From positions 310,001 to 374,000 of the forward strand of contig CAVSRB010000003.1 in the NCBI GenBank assembly GCA_963730305.1: a stretch of DNA of 64,000 nt, written 5' to 3'. Below the pieces are notes generated by a model. It had not been told where the DNA came from, did not search any database, and saw nothing but the letters and a program-made list of their open reading frames with translations. Shown piece by piece: positions 37,164 through 47,378 of this stretch. Every line of letters begins with the position of its first letter. Position 1 is the first letter of the stretch. The stretch is from CAMYMQ01 sp963730305 (GTDB lineage Bacteria > Pseudomonadota > Alphaproteobacteria > Bin65). The position numbers were made by a program, and so were the translations under genes.

Positions 37164-39500
37164 CCGGCGCGCCGACGGCGCTGCACGACGAGGCGGTGGC
37201 CGCCGGGCCGGCCCAACGCGCTGCGGGCGGCGGGCGCGACCTTTCCCCCTACGTCAAGGCAGGGCCGGACGGCGCCGAGCGGCTCAACTTCATCGTCGAG
37301 GGCGTCCATTGCGGCGGCTGCGTCGCCAAGATCGAGCGCGCGCTCAACGCCGAGCCCGACGTCGAGCAGGCCCGGGTCAACCTGTCGACCCGCCGGCTGG
37401 CGCTGACCTGGCGCGGCCCGGCCGCGCGCGCCAACACGCTCGCCGAGACGGTCGAGGGCCTGGGCTACAAGCTGTTCCCCTACGACCCGGCGCGCCTGGG
37501 CGACGAGACCAGGCGCGAGGAGAAGCGCCTGCTGCGCGCGATGGCGGTCGCCGGCTTCGCCGCCGCCAACGTCATGCTGCTGTCGGTCTCGATCTGGGCG
37601 GGCAACGCCGAGGGCATGACCGCGGAGACGCGCACCCTGTTCCACTGGTTCTCGGCGCTGATCGCCCTGCCCGCGATCGCCTACGCCGGCCAGCCCTTCT
37701 TCGCCTCGGCGCTGTCGGCGCTGGCCAAGCGGCGCACCAACATGGACGTGCCGATCTCGCTGGCGGTCACCCTCGCCGCGGCGATGAGCCTGTGGGAGAC
37801 GATCAACGGCGGCCGCCACGCCTATTTCGATTCCGCGGTCACGCTCCTGTTCTTCCTGCTGCTCGGCCGCTTCCTCGACCGCCGGGCGCGCGGCCGCGCG
37901 CGGGCGTCGGCCGAACGGCTGCTCGCGCTCAACGCCGGCGCGGTCACCGTGCTCGGCGCCGACGGCACGCCCCACGTGGTCGCGCCCGACCAGGTCGCCG
38001 AGGGCGCCACCGTGCTGACCGCGGCCGGCGAGCGGATCGCGGTCGACGGCGTCGTCGCCGAGGGCGTCTCGACCCTCGACACCAGCCTGATCACCGGCGA
38101 GCCCATCCCGCGCCCGATCGCGCCCGGCGACAAGGTCTTCGCCGGCATGATCAACCAGGGCGCACCGCTGCGCCTGACCGTCACCGCGACCGGCGAGGAC
38201 ACGCTGCTGGCCGAGATCGTCCGGCTGATGGAGGCCGCCGAGCAGCGCAAGGCCCGCTACGTCGCGCTCGCCGACCGCGCCGCCCGGCTCTACGCCCCCG
38301 CGGTCCACGGCCTGGCGCTGGCCACCTTCCTCGGCTGGATGCTGATCGGCGGGCTCGCCTGGCAGACCAGCCTGCTCTACGCCATCGCCGTGCTGATCAT
38401 CACCTGCCCCTGCGCGCTCGGCCTCGCCGTGCCGGCGGTACAGGTCATCGCCAGCGGCCGGCTGATGCGCCAGGGCACCCTGCTCAAGGCCGGCGACGCG
38501 CTCGAGCGGGCGATCGGGATCGACACCGTGGTGTTCGACAAGACCGGCACCCTGACCCTCGGCCAGCCCGAGCTGGCCAACGCCGACGCCGTCGACCCCG
38601 TCGCGCTGGAGCTGGCCGCCCGCCTCGCTGGCGCCAGCAACCACCCGCTGTCCCGCGCCATCGTCCGCGCCGCGCCCGGCGTCCCAGTCGCCAGCGGCGT
38701 GGTCGAGGAGCCGGGCCGCGGCCTGCGCCTGGAGAGCCCCGACGGCGAGATCCGCCTCGGCAGCGCCGCCTTTGCCGTGCCCGCCCCGGAAGACAGGGCC
38801 AACGCCACTCCCCCCGCCCGGGAGAACCCGCCCGCCGAAGCGCGAAGCGTGCAGGAGGGGATGGAGCTGTGGCTGGCCCGGCCGGGCGCCGCGCCGGTTC
38901 GCTTCGTCTTCGAGGACGCGCTGCGGCCCGACGCCGCCGACACCGTCGCGGCGCTGCGCACGCGCGGCATCGAGGTGCGCATGCTCTCGGGCGACCGCCC
39001 CGCCGCCGCCGAGGCGTTGGCCGGGCGCCTGGGCATCGAGCAGTGGCGCGGCGGCTGTACGCCCGCCGACAAGATCGCCGCGATCGAGGCGCTCGCCGCC
39101 GACGGGGCCAAGGTGCATGATGGTCGGCGACGGCCTCAACGACGCCCCGGCGCTCGCCGCCGCCAGCGTCTCGGTCTCGCCGTCGACCGCCGCCGACATC
39201 AGCCAGAACGCCGCCGACATCGTCTTCCAGGGCGACAGGCTGGCGCCGATCCTCGACATCCTCGCCATCGCGCGTCGGGCCGACCGCCTGGTCCGCCAGA
39301 ATTTCGGCATGGCGATCGCCTACAACCTCGTCACCATCCCGATCGCCATGGCCGGGCTGGTGACGCCGCTGATCGCCGCGGTGTGCATGTCGGCCTCGTC
39401 GATCGTCGTGGTCGGCAACGCCCTGCGCCTGTCGCGCTACAAGTCCCCGCAAGACACGTCTCCCCAGGGCCCCGGGGCAACGATCGAGGCACGGTCGTGA
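37160..39500 (+). CDS. ccoI: copper P1B-type ATPase CcoI (FixI), frameshifted
   Basis: A copper exporter that feeds cbb3 oxidase. It has the heavy-metal domain CGGC (residues 51-54), CPC in the membrane site (residue 416) and the phosphorylation motif DKTGT near residue 460. Near 39112-39118 the frame breaks inside the hinge motif: AKV is followed one base out of frame by MMVGDGLNDAPALAAA, and the rest of the protein (two last helices) runs in that frame to TGA 39500. Removing one base restores a full-length protein of about 780 residues. The downstream overlap with ccoS (GTGA) is intact, which favours sequence error over gene loss. Confidence 0.9.
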
Positions 39501-39658
39501 GCGTCCTCATCTACCTGATCCCGATCGCGCTGTTCCTGGGCCTGCTCGGCCTCGGCGCCTTCCTGTGGTCGCTCAAGACCGGCCAGTACGAGGACCTCGA
39601 CGGCGCTTCCCAGCGCATCCTGTTCGACGACGACGACGACAGCGACGCCAAGCGCTGA
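39497..39658 (+). CDS. ccoS: cbb3 maturation protein CcoS
   Basis: A 53-residue protein with one transmembrane helix (VLIYLIPIALFLGLLGLGAF), the family W-S-L-K-T-G-Q-Y-E-D-L-D segment and an acidic tail. CcoS is required for haem and copper insertion in CcoN. GTG 39497 overlaps the ccoI stop. It is the last gene of the cco operon. Confidence 0.93.
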   Translation: MSVLIYLIPIALFLGLLGLGAFLWSLKTGQYEDLDGASQRILFDDDDDSDAKR

Positions 39659-39690
39659 CGGCGTGCGGCGGCCGGGTCGGCGCGCGTCTT

Positions 39691-39803
39691 CCCATCCTTC
39701 GTGACGCGCCCTTCGGGCGCTCCTCAGGACGAAGGCGGTGTATCAGGCAAGTAGCTCGGCCTTCATCCTGAGGAGGCCCGTCAGGGCCGTCTCGAAGGAT
39801 GGG
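39691..39803. repeat. inverted pair of extragenic palindromic repeats
   Basis: Two roughly 44-bp copies of a CCCATCCTTCG...CTCCTCAGGA-type element face each other (39691-39735 and, inverted, 39760-39803). Together they can form a long hairpin after ccoS. Elements with CCTGAGGAG and CTTCGAGACG words are common between genes of alphaproteobacteria (family knowledge). Confidence 0.8.
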
Positions 39804-39922
39804 ACGTACCGCGCACCACACCGCCGCCGCCAGCAGCCGACCTTGAGCGCTCTCCGCCCCCCCTGTACCATCACCGAGCGGGCGCCGTTGCCCGCGGGAA
39901 CCATCGAGACGGAGGCCATTGC

Positions 39923-41042
39923 ATGGCAGCCCTATCCTTCGATGCGGCCCCGGTCCCGATCCGCGACGACATCCGGGCGGCCCTGCCCGAGGTGTGGGCG
40001 GACATCGGCAGGCCGGGGACGTGGCTGACCGCGGAGCGCCGGGTGGCGATCGCCGCGGAGGCGCGCAACGCCGCCCACTGCACGCTGTGCGCCGAGCGCA
40101 AGGCGGCGCTGTCGCCCTTCACGGTAAAGGGCGAGCACGACACCCTCGGCGCCCTGCCGGGCAACTATATCGAGCTGGTCCACCGGGTGATGACCGATTC
40201 GGCCCGGCTCAGCCGACAAGTGGCACGAGGCCATCGTCTCGACCGGCATGACCAAGGGCGAATACGTCGAGGCGGTCGGCGTGATCGTCTGCACGGTCGG
40301 CGTCGACACCTTCCATCGCGGCATCGGCATGGCGCCACCGCCCCTGCCCGAGCCGCAGGCCGGCGAGCCGACGCCCTACACGCCGCCGGGACTCGAACAC
40401 ACGCTGGCCTACGTGCCGACCATCGACCCGACGCGGATCGGCCCCGACGAGGCCGAGTTCTACCGGGGCGGGCCCGCCAACATCCGCCGGGCGCTGACCT
40501 CGGTGCCGGACACGTTGCGGACCTTCTGGAAGATGGCCAACGTGCTCTACATGGCCGGCCACGAGATGCGCGACTTCGACCACGAATACCGCGCCATCAC
40601 CCACGCCCAGATCGAACTGGTCGCGGGCCGGGTCTCCGCGATCAACCAGTGCGTCTATTGAACGACCAGCCATGCGGCACTGCTCCGTGCGAGCGGCGAA
40701 CATACTGGTCAGCAGATCGATCTGAACGCGGTGATGGGTGAGGCTGGCGACGACAGCGGCATCCCCCATGCGGCCGTCCTGATCGAATTCGCCGAGGCGG
40801 TCCTCGACCCCGACGAAACGCGGCTCGACCGGGCGCGCCGGGCCGTGGTCGACGCCATGGGCGAGGCCGCCCTCGTCGACGCCGCGGCGGTCGCCGGCAA
40901 CTTCAACGCCATCGACCGGATCGCCAATTCGACCGGCATCCCGCTCGAGGACGACAAGGCGGCGATGACCGCCGACTTCCGCTCGGCGCTCGGCATCGAC
41001 GACTTCGGCAAGCGCCGCCCGGACGACGCGGCGGCGGAATAG
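39923..41042 (+). CDS. AhpD-like (alkylhydroperoxidase-related) selenoprotein, frameshifted
   Basis: The gene starts at ATG 39923 after a strong GGAGG site. The first 96 residues contain a CTLC pair (AAHCTLCAERKAAL). Near 40208-40216 one extra base breaks the frame; the second frame continues ADKWHEAIVSTGMTKGEYVE. At 40659-40661 this frame meets TGA within INQCVY-TGA-TTSHAALLR and then stays coding to TAG 41042. The motif C-x-x-TGA-x3-H is the AhpD redox motif C-x-x-C-x3-H with the reactive cysteine codon replaced by TGA. A SECIS-like hairpin follows, and selA, selB, selC and selD are adjacent. Predicted selenocysteine-containing length is about 371 residues. Peroxidase or thiol oxidoreductase activity is inferred from the family. 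The alternative, a nonsense mutation, fits poorly. Confidence 0.85.
40664..40710 (+). promoter_or_regulatory. SECIS-like hairpin downstream of the TGA codon
   Basis: The outer stem GACCAG (40664-40669) pairs with CTGGTC (40705-40710). An inner stem GCAC (40677-40680) pairs with GTGC (40687-40690) around the loop TGCTCC, with G at the second loop position. The loop begins 20 bases after the TGA, inside the range expected for bacterial SECIS elements. Internal unpaired bases make the fold approximate. Confidence 0.6.
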
Positions 41043-41449
41043 CCGGGGATCGGCGGCCTGCAGCCGTCCGCGGAACGAGGGGTCGGCGGATCGTCGCCGG
41101 CCCCTTCGTCGTGCCGTCATATATGACTAAATTCCTTGATCGCGACACGCCCGGTCACCACCTGTCCTGCACGGTGACACGAGGCGCTACGCCCGTCCGC
41201 ACCCGGACCGCGCCGGCAAAAGGATAACCGCTGATAACCGATGATAACCTTCTGCGGTCTTGTCGCCGGCGGGGCGGCCCCTCACCCTCCCGCCGCGGCG
41301 TCAGATGCTGACGAATGATGACAAATGATGACACCCACCGTCGACGATCGCATTACCCCCACCCTTCCCCCAGGGGAGGGTGGATCGCCGAACGCGGTGC
41401 CGACTGTTCGATGCTGACAAATGATGACGAATGCTGACACCCGTGGCGG
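41043..41449. other. intergenic region, 407 bases, with short repeats
   Basis: It separates the convergent selenoprotein and selD genes. It contains three GATAACC words (41223-41249), two copies of a roughly 33-bp repeat and a CCACCC...GGGTGG hairpin at about 41360-41384. No gene is seen. Confidence 0.6.
41304..41442. repeat. 33-bp direct repeat built of GATGACAAAT-like units
   Basis: Copies at 41304-41335 and 41410-41442 both read GATGCTGAC, then (A/G)AATGATGAC, then (A/G)AATG, ending TGACACC. Each is itself made of near-identical 10-base units. They flank the hairpin in the selD 3' region. Confidence 0.7.
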
Positions 41450-43675
41450 TCAGCCCAGCAGAATCGTCGCCCCCGCGTCCCGCGGAACGATGCCGCCGAT
41501 GATCGCCGCCTCACGGTATCCGGCGGCGCGCAGTTGGAGCAGGCAATCATCCGCCTTGTCCGCCGGCACGCTGGCCAGCAGCCCCCCGGCGGTCTGGGGG
41601 TCGAACAGGATGGGATCGGCAGCCGCCGCGCCGCCGAGCAACGGCCGGGCAACCCGAACGTTGCCGGGCTGCAGCGTGCTCTCGATGCCGGCGGAGAACA
41701 GGTCGGCGGCGGCGTCGAGCACGGGCAGCGCGGCGCGATCGAGCGTCGCGGCGACGCCCGAAGCGTCGAGCATCTCGCCCAGGTGGCCGGCCAGGCCGAA
41801 GCCGGTGACGTCGGTGCAGGCCGTCGCCCCGGCCGTCAGCAGAATGTCCGCCGCCGCCCGGTTCGAGTGCAGCATCGCCGCCAGCGCGGCGTCGACCCAG
41901 CGCGCCTCGGCCTTGCCGCGCATCGCGCCGGCCAGGATCACCCCGGTGCCGAGCGGCTTGGACAGGATCAGGCGGTCGCCGGGCCGTGCGCCCGCCTTGC
42001 GCAGCAGCCTGTCCGGGTCGGCCTCGCCGTTGACGGTGAAGCCCAGGCTCAGCTCGGCCCCCTCCCCCGTGTGGCCGCCGATCAGCGCGACCCCGGCGTC
42101 GGCGAAGACCGCGACCGCGCCCTGCATCAGCTGGTCGAGGTCGGCCTCCATCTTGGCCTCGTCGGCAAAGGGCAAGGTGACCGACGCCTGCGCCGTGCGC
42201 GGCGTCGCGCCCATCGCGTACAGGTCGCCGAGCGCGTGGTTGGCGGCAATCCGGGCGAAGGTGAACGGGTCGTCGACGAAGGCGCGGAACTGGTCGACGG
42301 TCTGGACCACCACCCGGCCGGGGCTTGGTGCAAATACCGCGGCATCGTCGGGCGCGCCGAGGCCGATCATCACCTCGGGCGGCGGCGCACCGTCGATCCG
42401 CGCCAGCACCCGGCGCAGGATGTCGGCCGGCACCTTGGCGCCGCAGCCGCCGCAGCGCATCGGGTCCGCGTCGTCCGCGTCGCCCCCGGCGACCGGATCG
42501 GCGGCCCCGTGTGCCGCCATGTCGGGCAGCTCCTGGTATTTCCGCATCCAGCGGCGGTCGATCCAGTCCTTGAAGCGCCACGCCCAGTCGCCCTCGGCCG
42601 CCAGCGGGCCGTAGGAGAGGACCGCTCGCCGCCGCCCCAGCGAGATCAGCGCCAGGGTGCGGCGCTGGGGGCGGTAGGCCACCAGCCGCTCGCCCGCGGC
42701 CGCGGCGCGCAGGTTGCGGGCCAGCGTCGGGCCCTGGCGCACGGCGTAGACGCCGCTCTTGGGCAGCGGACGGGCCTCGAAGCCGGCGACGTCGCCGGCC
42801 GCGAAGACGGCCGAATCGGTGACGCTCTGCAGCGTGTCGCCGACCCGGACGAAGCCGGCCTCGTCGAGCGCCAGGCCGGTGTCGCGCAGCCATGGCGCCG
42901 GGCCGCCGGGGGTGATGAGGACGGCGGCGTCGCAGGCGATCCGGCGCTCGGGCGCGCAGACCACGGCGTCGCCGGTGATCGCCACGGCCCGGTGGCCGCC
43001 GACGAAGTCGATGCCCTCGCGGGCAAGCGCGGCGGTCAGGCGGCGGCGCACGGCGGGGGCGTGGCTGGGCAGCGGCGCATCGGCCGGGTCGACCAGGGCG
43101 AAGCGCAGCCGGGCGGCATCCAGGCCCGCGCTGGCGAGCACGCCCGCCAGCCGGAAGCGCAGCGCCAGCGCCGCCTCGGTGCCGCCCGCCCCGGCGCCGA
43201 TCACGACGATCGCGGCCTCGCCCCGCCGGTCGCGGACCAGGGCTTCGACCCCGGCCCAGCGGTCGAGGAAGCGGTCGACCGGCTTGACCGGGATCGCCCT
43301 GTCCGCGCCGTCGATGGCGGCCGGGTTGGGCGTCGAGCCGAGGTCGAGGCTGAGCAGGTCGAACGGCACCGGCGGCCGGCCGGCGCACAGGACCGTCCGG
43401 GCGGCGAGGTCGAGGCCCTCGACCCGCGCGTCGAGGAAGCGCGCGCGGCCGAACGCGCACAGCTTGCGGAGGTCGATGTGGCAATCGTCGAGGGCGTAGT
43501 GGCCGGCGAGATAGCCCGGCAGCATGCCCGAATAGGGTGTCGCCGAGCCGGCCGAGATCAGGGTGATCCGCGTGCCCGGCTGCGGCTCCATGCCGAAGCG
43601 CTTGACCACGTGGACGTGGGCGTGGCCGCCGCCGACCAGCACGATGTCGCGGCGCACCGGCGACGCGGGGATCAT
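41450..43675 (-). CDS. selD: FAD oxidoreductase-SelD fusion (selenide, water dikinase)
   Basis: A 741-residue fusion. The N-terminal half (about 1-370) is an NDH-2-like FAD/NAD-binding oxidoreductase with IVLVGGGHAHVHVVKRF and VVIGAGAGGTEAALALR. The C-terminal half begins with MRCGGCGAKVPADIL and is selenophosphate synthase; its catalytic pair is Cys and Lys in C-G-A-K, so Cys, not Sec, is used. HTGEGAELS and DVTGFGLAGHLGEM are conserved. It makes selenophosphate for selenocysteine synthesis; the oxidoreductase may supply or channel reduced selenium (inference). ATG 43675 is chosen because the longer frame would overlap tRNA-Sec. Confidence 0.93.
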   Translation of the reverse strand: MIPASPVRRDIVLVGGGHAHVHVVKRFGMEPQPGTRITLISAGSATPYSGMLPGYLAGHYALDDCHIDLRKLCAFGRARFLDARVEGLDLAARTVLCAGRPPVPFDLLSLDLGSTPNPAAIDGADRAIPVKPVDRFLDRWAGVEALVRDRRGEAAIVVIGAGAGGTEAALALRFRLAGVLASAGLDAARLRFALVDPADAPLPSHAPAVRRRLTAALAREGIDFVGGHRAVAITGDAVVCAPERRIACDAAVLITPGGPAPWLRDTGLALDEAGFVRVGDTLQSVTDSAVFAAGDVAGFEARPLPKSGVYAVRQGPTLARNLRAAAAGERLVAYRPQRRTLALISLGRRRAVLSYGPLAAEGDWAWRFKDWIDRRWMRKYQELPDMAAHGAADPVAGGDADDADPMRCGGCGAKVPADILRRVLARIDGAPPPEVMIGLGAPDDAAVFAPSPGRVVVQTVDQFRAFVDDPFTFARIAANHALGDLYAMGATPRTAQASVTLPFADEAKMEADLDQLMQGAVAVFADAGVALIGGHTGEGAELSLGFTVNGEADPDRLLRKAGARPGDRLILSKPLGTGVILAGAMRGKAEARWVDAALAAMLHSNRAAADILLTAGATACTDVTGFGLAGHLGEMLDASGVAATLDRAALPVLDAAADLFSAGIESTLQPGNVRVARPLLGGAAAADPILFDPQTAGGLLASVPADKADDCLLQLRAAGYREAAIIGGIVPRDAGATILLG

Positions 43676-43699
43676 GGCGCCATCCCGGCCCGGCCGACG

Positions 43700-43795
43700 T
43701 GGCGGAAGAGGGTGGGAGTCGAACCCACCGAACACGCCCTGCGCGTCCCAACGGGTTTGAAGCCCGCGCGGCCCACCGGGTACCGTTCCTCTTCC
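43700..43795 (-). tRNA. selC: tRNA-Sec(TCA)
   Basis: The gene encodes a 96-base tRNA ending GCCA. It has an 8-bp acceptor stem GGAAGAGG/CCTCTTCC, a long variable arm and an anticodon arm GGGCTTCAAACCC reading TCA. The T-arm is GGTGGGTTCGACTCCCACC. These features define selenocysteine tRNA. It lies between selB and selD on the same strand. Confidence 0.97.
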
Positions 43796-43805
43796 ACGAT
43801 CCTGA

Positions 43806-45783
43806 CTAGCACGGCACCGCCGCGCCGGGCGAGACGGAACGCCCTTCCCCCTCCGCGGCTTCGTCCGGTGCGGCTGCGAAGACCTCGGCCGCCGGCCGCC
43901 GGATCAGCCGCGCGTCGCCGACCCGCCGGGTCAGCCCGGCCCGGTCGAAATATTCGAGCAGCTCGATGGTGAGGTTGCGGCCGATCCCCGACCAGTCGCG
44001 GAAGTCGGCGGCGGTGAAGCGCCGGTCCGGCGACCGCGCCGCGCCGGCCTCGGCAACCTCCGCGAGCCGGCGCAGGGTGGCCGGCTTCATGAACCGGTTG
44101 ATGGTGACCCGCGCCACAAGCCCGACATCGACCGCCCGGCCCAGCAGGGCGGCGACCTCGGCCTTGTCGGCGCCGATCGCCTCGGCGACCTCGAACACGG
44201 TGCGGGGCCGGCCTTCCGCCGTCTCCAGCGCCGGCGCGACCCGCTCCCACAGCTTCTGCTGCTTCGCGGGCAACCGGACCGCATGCCCGGCCAGCCGCAA
44301 GCAGCGCGCCCTGGCGCTCGACCGCGCCCCCGGCGACCAGCGCGGCCACCGCCGCGTCGAAGGCGACCCTGTGGATGCGCAACGGCAGCGCCCGCATCAG
44401 CACCGCGTCGTTGGGCCCGCCCCGTTCGGGATGGGCCGCGTGCCAGCTTGCCAGGGTGTCGCGGATCGACGCCTGCAGCGCGTCCCAATGGTCGCGGGCG
44501 ATGCCGACCACCTCGCCGCCCATGGCGCAGCGGACGTGGTCCCCGCCGGCCAGCGCCTCGGCGGCGTCCGGGGTCAGGTTCCAGGCCGTCTCCAGCGGCG
44601 CCAGGTCGAGCCCGCCGGGCGCGTCGCGCAGCAGCCGGTCGAGGGCGATCCGGGGATCGGGCGCGTCCAGCGCCGCGAGCCGGGCCGCGCGCCGGCTGTG
44701 GCCGCGCGCCGGCGCGAACGGATCGAGGATTCGGCCGCCGCCGACGGTCCGGCGCGCCGACTGGTCGCGCAGGATCGCCACGTCGCCATGGAGCGCATTG
44801 ACCGGCCGGTCGAGGACGAGATGGGCGAACACGGTATCGCCCGGCTCGGCCGCGCGCGTGCCGACCAGGCCGATCCGGCCGGTGACGTCGGCAGTGCCGA
44901 TGTGGACGTGGACCGGCGTGCCGCTGCGCAACGGCCGCTCCTCCGTCGGCAGCACCCGGATGCGTGCGTCGAGCCGGCGGGTCGCCGCCTTGAGTTCCGG
45001 CGCCACCAGCCATTGGCCGCGGTGCAGCGCGGCCTTGTCGAGGTCCGGGCCGGCCAGGTTGAGGGCGCAGCGCTGGCCCGCCCGCCCCTCGTCGGCGGGC
45101 CGGTCCTGGGCGCGGAGGCCGCGCACCCGCGCCGGCCAGCCGGCGGGCGAGACGGTCAGCCGGTCGCCGACCCGCACCGACCCGCTCTCGACCAGCCCCG
45201 TCACCACCAGCCCGGCGCCCGAGACGTGGAAGGCGCGGTCGATCGGCATCCGGAAGCGGCCGGCGGCTGGCGCCTCGTCTCCGTCGGCGAGGCCGGCGAG
45301 CGCGGTGCGCAGCGTGTCGATCCCCGCTCCGGACGCCGCCGATACCGGCATCACCGGCGCGTCCTGCAGCGACGTGCCGTCGAGCAGTGCGGCGATCTCC
45401 TGCTTGACCACCTCAGTCCGCGCGGCGTCGACGAGATCGGTCTTGGTCAGCGCGACGATCCCGGTCTCGACCCCGATCAGGTCGAGGATCGCCAGATGCT
45501 CGCGGGTCTGGGGCATCGGCCCGTCGTCGGCCGCCACCACCAGCAGCGCCGCCCGGATTGCAGTGACCCCGGCGAGCATGTTGTGGACGAAGCGCTCGTG
45601 ACCCGGCACGTCGACGAAGCCGATCACCGTGCCCGGCCGGATCGCGTCGTCGTAGACATAGCCGAGGTCGATGGTCAGGCCGCGCTTCTTCTCCTCGGGC
45701 AGGCGGTCGGCGTCGACGCCGGTCAGCGCCTTCAAGAGCGCGGTCTTGCCGTGGTCGACGTGGCCGGCGGTGGCGATGATCAT
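43806..45783 (-). CDS. selB: selenocysteine-specific elongation factor SelB, frameshifted
   Basis: The N-terminal GTPase has AGHVDHGKT (residues 6-14), FVDVPGHERF and ALTKTD, followed by the EF-Tu-like domains that hold Sec-tRNA. The frame breaks near 44295-44304 (CTGCTTGCGG), where one base too many is present. The second frame encodes the C-terminal winged helices that bind SECIS RNA, ending with TIELLEYFDRAGLTRRVGDA and LIRRP. Repaired length is about 658 residues. ATG 45783 overlaps the selA stop (ATGA). It delivers Sec-tRNA to UGA codons at the ribosome. Confidence 0.92.
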
Positions 45784-47238
45784 GCGGCGGGGAGCCCGTC
45801 GAGAGGGAGCGCATCAAGCTGGCCCGCGAAGCCATCCGGGTCCTCCAGGCAACGGAGGTCGAAGTGAAGCGCGTTGTCGGCGACCCGGCCGATCACCGGC
45901 GTCGGCAGGCGGCGGAAGGCGTCGGCCAGCCGCCGGGCCGCCGCGCCCGCCTTCTTGCGCGGGCCGAGCGGACGCAGGACGAGCGCCGCGCTGTCGACCG
46001 CCTCAACCGGCATCGCGCCGCTGCCGATCTGGCTCCGGCAGGGCTCGACGGTGACGGTCGCCACGCCCTCCAGCACCGCCTGCACAGGCGCCTTCAGTTT
46101 GCCCGCCACCGCCTCGATTTCGGCCGCGCTCCGGCTCAACAGCCGCAGCACCGGAATCCGCTCGGCAAGCCGATCCGGGTCGGCATACAGGCGCAAAACG
46201 GCGCCCAGCGCCGCCGTCGTCAACTTGTCGACGCGCAGCGCCCGACGCATGGGGTTGGCCTTGATCTTCCCGATCAGGTCGGCCTGCCCGGCGATGACGC
46301 CCGCCTGTGGCCCGCCGAGCAGCTTGTCGCCGGAAAAGGTGACGAGGTCCGCGCCCCGGCGCCAGCGTCTCGCGGACGGTCGTCTCGTGCGGCAGGCCGA
46401 ACCGTTCGAGGTCGACGAGCGTGCCGCTGCCGAGGTCGACGACATAGGGCAGGCCCGCCGTCCGCGCGATCTCGGCGAGCGCCGGGTCGGGCACGGCCGC
46501 GGTGAAGCCCTGGACCTCGAAGTTGCTGGTGTGAGCGCGCATGAGGAGCGCGGTGCGGTCGCCCACCGCCTCGCGGTAGTCCTTCGCATGGGTCCGGTTG
46601 GTCGTGCCGACCTCGACCAGCTTGGCGCCCGCCCGCTTCATGATGTCGGGCAGCCGGAACGAGCCGCCGATCTCGATCAGCTCGCCGCGCGAGACGATCA
46701 CCTCCTTGCGCTGGGCCAGGCTGTTGAGCACCAGCAGGACGGCGGCGGCGTTGTTGTTGACCACGGTCGCCGCCTCGGCGCCGGTCAGCCGGCAGATCCA
46801 GTCCTCCAGGTGGGCATCGCGGTCGCCGCGTCGGCCGGCGGCGAGGTCGTATTCGAGATTGACCGGGCCAGCGGCGACGGCGGCGATTGCCTCGATCGCC
46901 TCCACGGGCAACGGCGCGCGGCCGAGATTGGTGTGGATCACGGTGCCGGTGAGGTTGAAGACCGGGCGCAGCGACGGCGCCAGCAGCGCGTCGGCACGCT
47001 CCCGCGCCCAGGCGAGCAGCTCGCCGTCATCCGGCGCAACGTCCGCGGGCGCATCGGCCAGCGCGGCGCGCGCCTCGTCGAGCACCTGCCGGACCGCCTC
47101 GGCGGCCAAGTCCCGCCCGGCCGTCTCGATCAACGCCCCGCACCCGGGATCGCGCAGCAGCCGGTCGACCGACGGCAGCGCCGCGCGGCCCCTGCGCCGC
47201 CCACCCGGTCGGCCTGCAGGTGTCGAGGTCCCTTCCAT
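45780..47238 (-). CDS. selA: L-seryl-tRNA(Sec) selenium transferase SelA, frameshifted
   Basis: A PLP enzyme that converts seryl-tRNA(Sec) to selenocysteinyl-tRNA(Sec) using selenophosphate. The N-terminal part (SVDRLLRDPG, NLTGTVIHTNLGRAPLP) and the PLP-Lys motif TFSGDKLLGGPQAG are present but lie in two frames. The break is at a run of four G (46354-46357 on the + strand as CCCC); with three G the protein reads LAPGADLVTFSGDK, as expected. Repaired length is about 485 residues. The first gene of selA-selB-selC-selD, starting at ATG 47238. Confidence 0.92.
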
Positions 47239-47378
47239 GTAAGCTATCTAGCACAGACGGACGGACCGTTCCCGGTCTCAATGTTCGCCCCGCGGAACGG
47301 CCGGCGCCCCGGTCTGGCACCGCGCGGCCGGGACCGCTAACGTGCCCGTGCCGTCCTTTCGCCACGGAGCCAGATCGA

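Noticed and set aside
40659..40661. TGA read as a simple nonsense mutation splitting a dead AhpD-like gene
   Set aside because: The codon position is the catalytic one, coding continues intact, and the Sec machinery is adjacent.
41304..41442. CRISPR array
   Set aside because: Only two copies with internal periodicity, no regular spacers and no cas genes.
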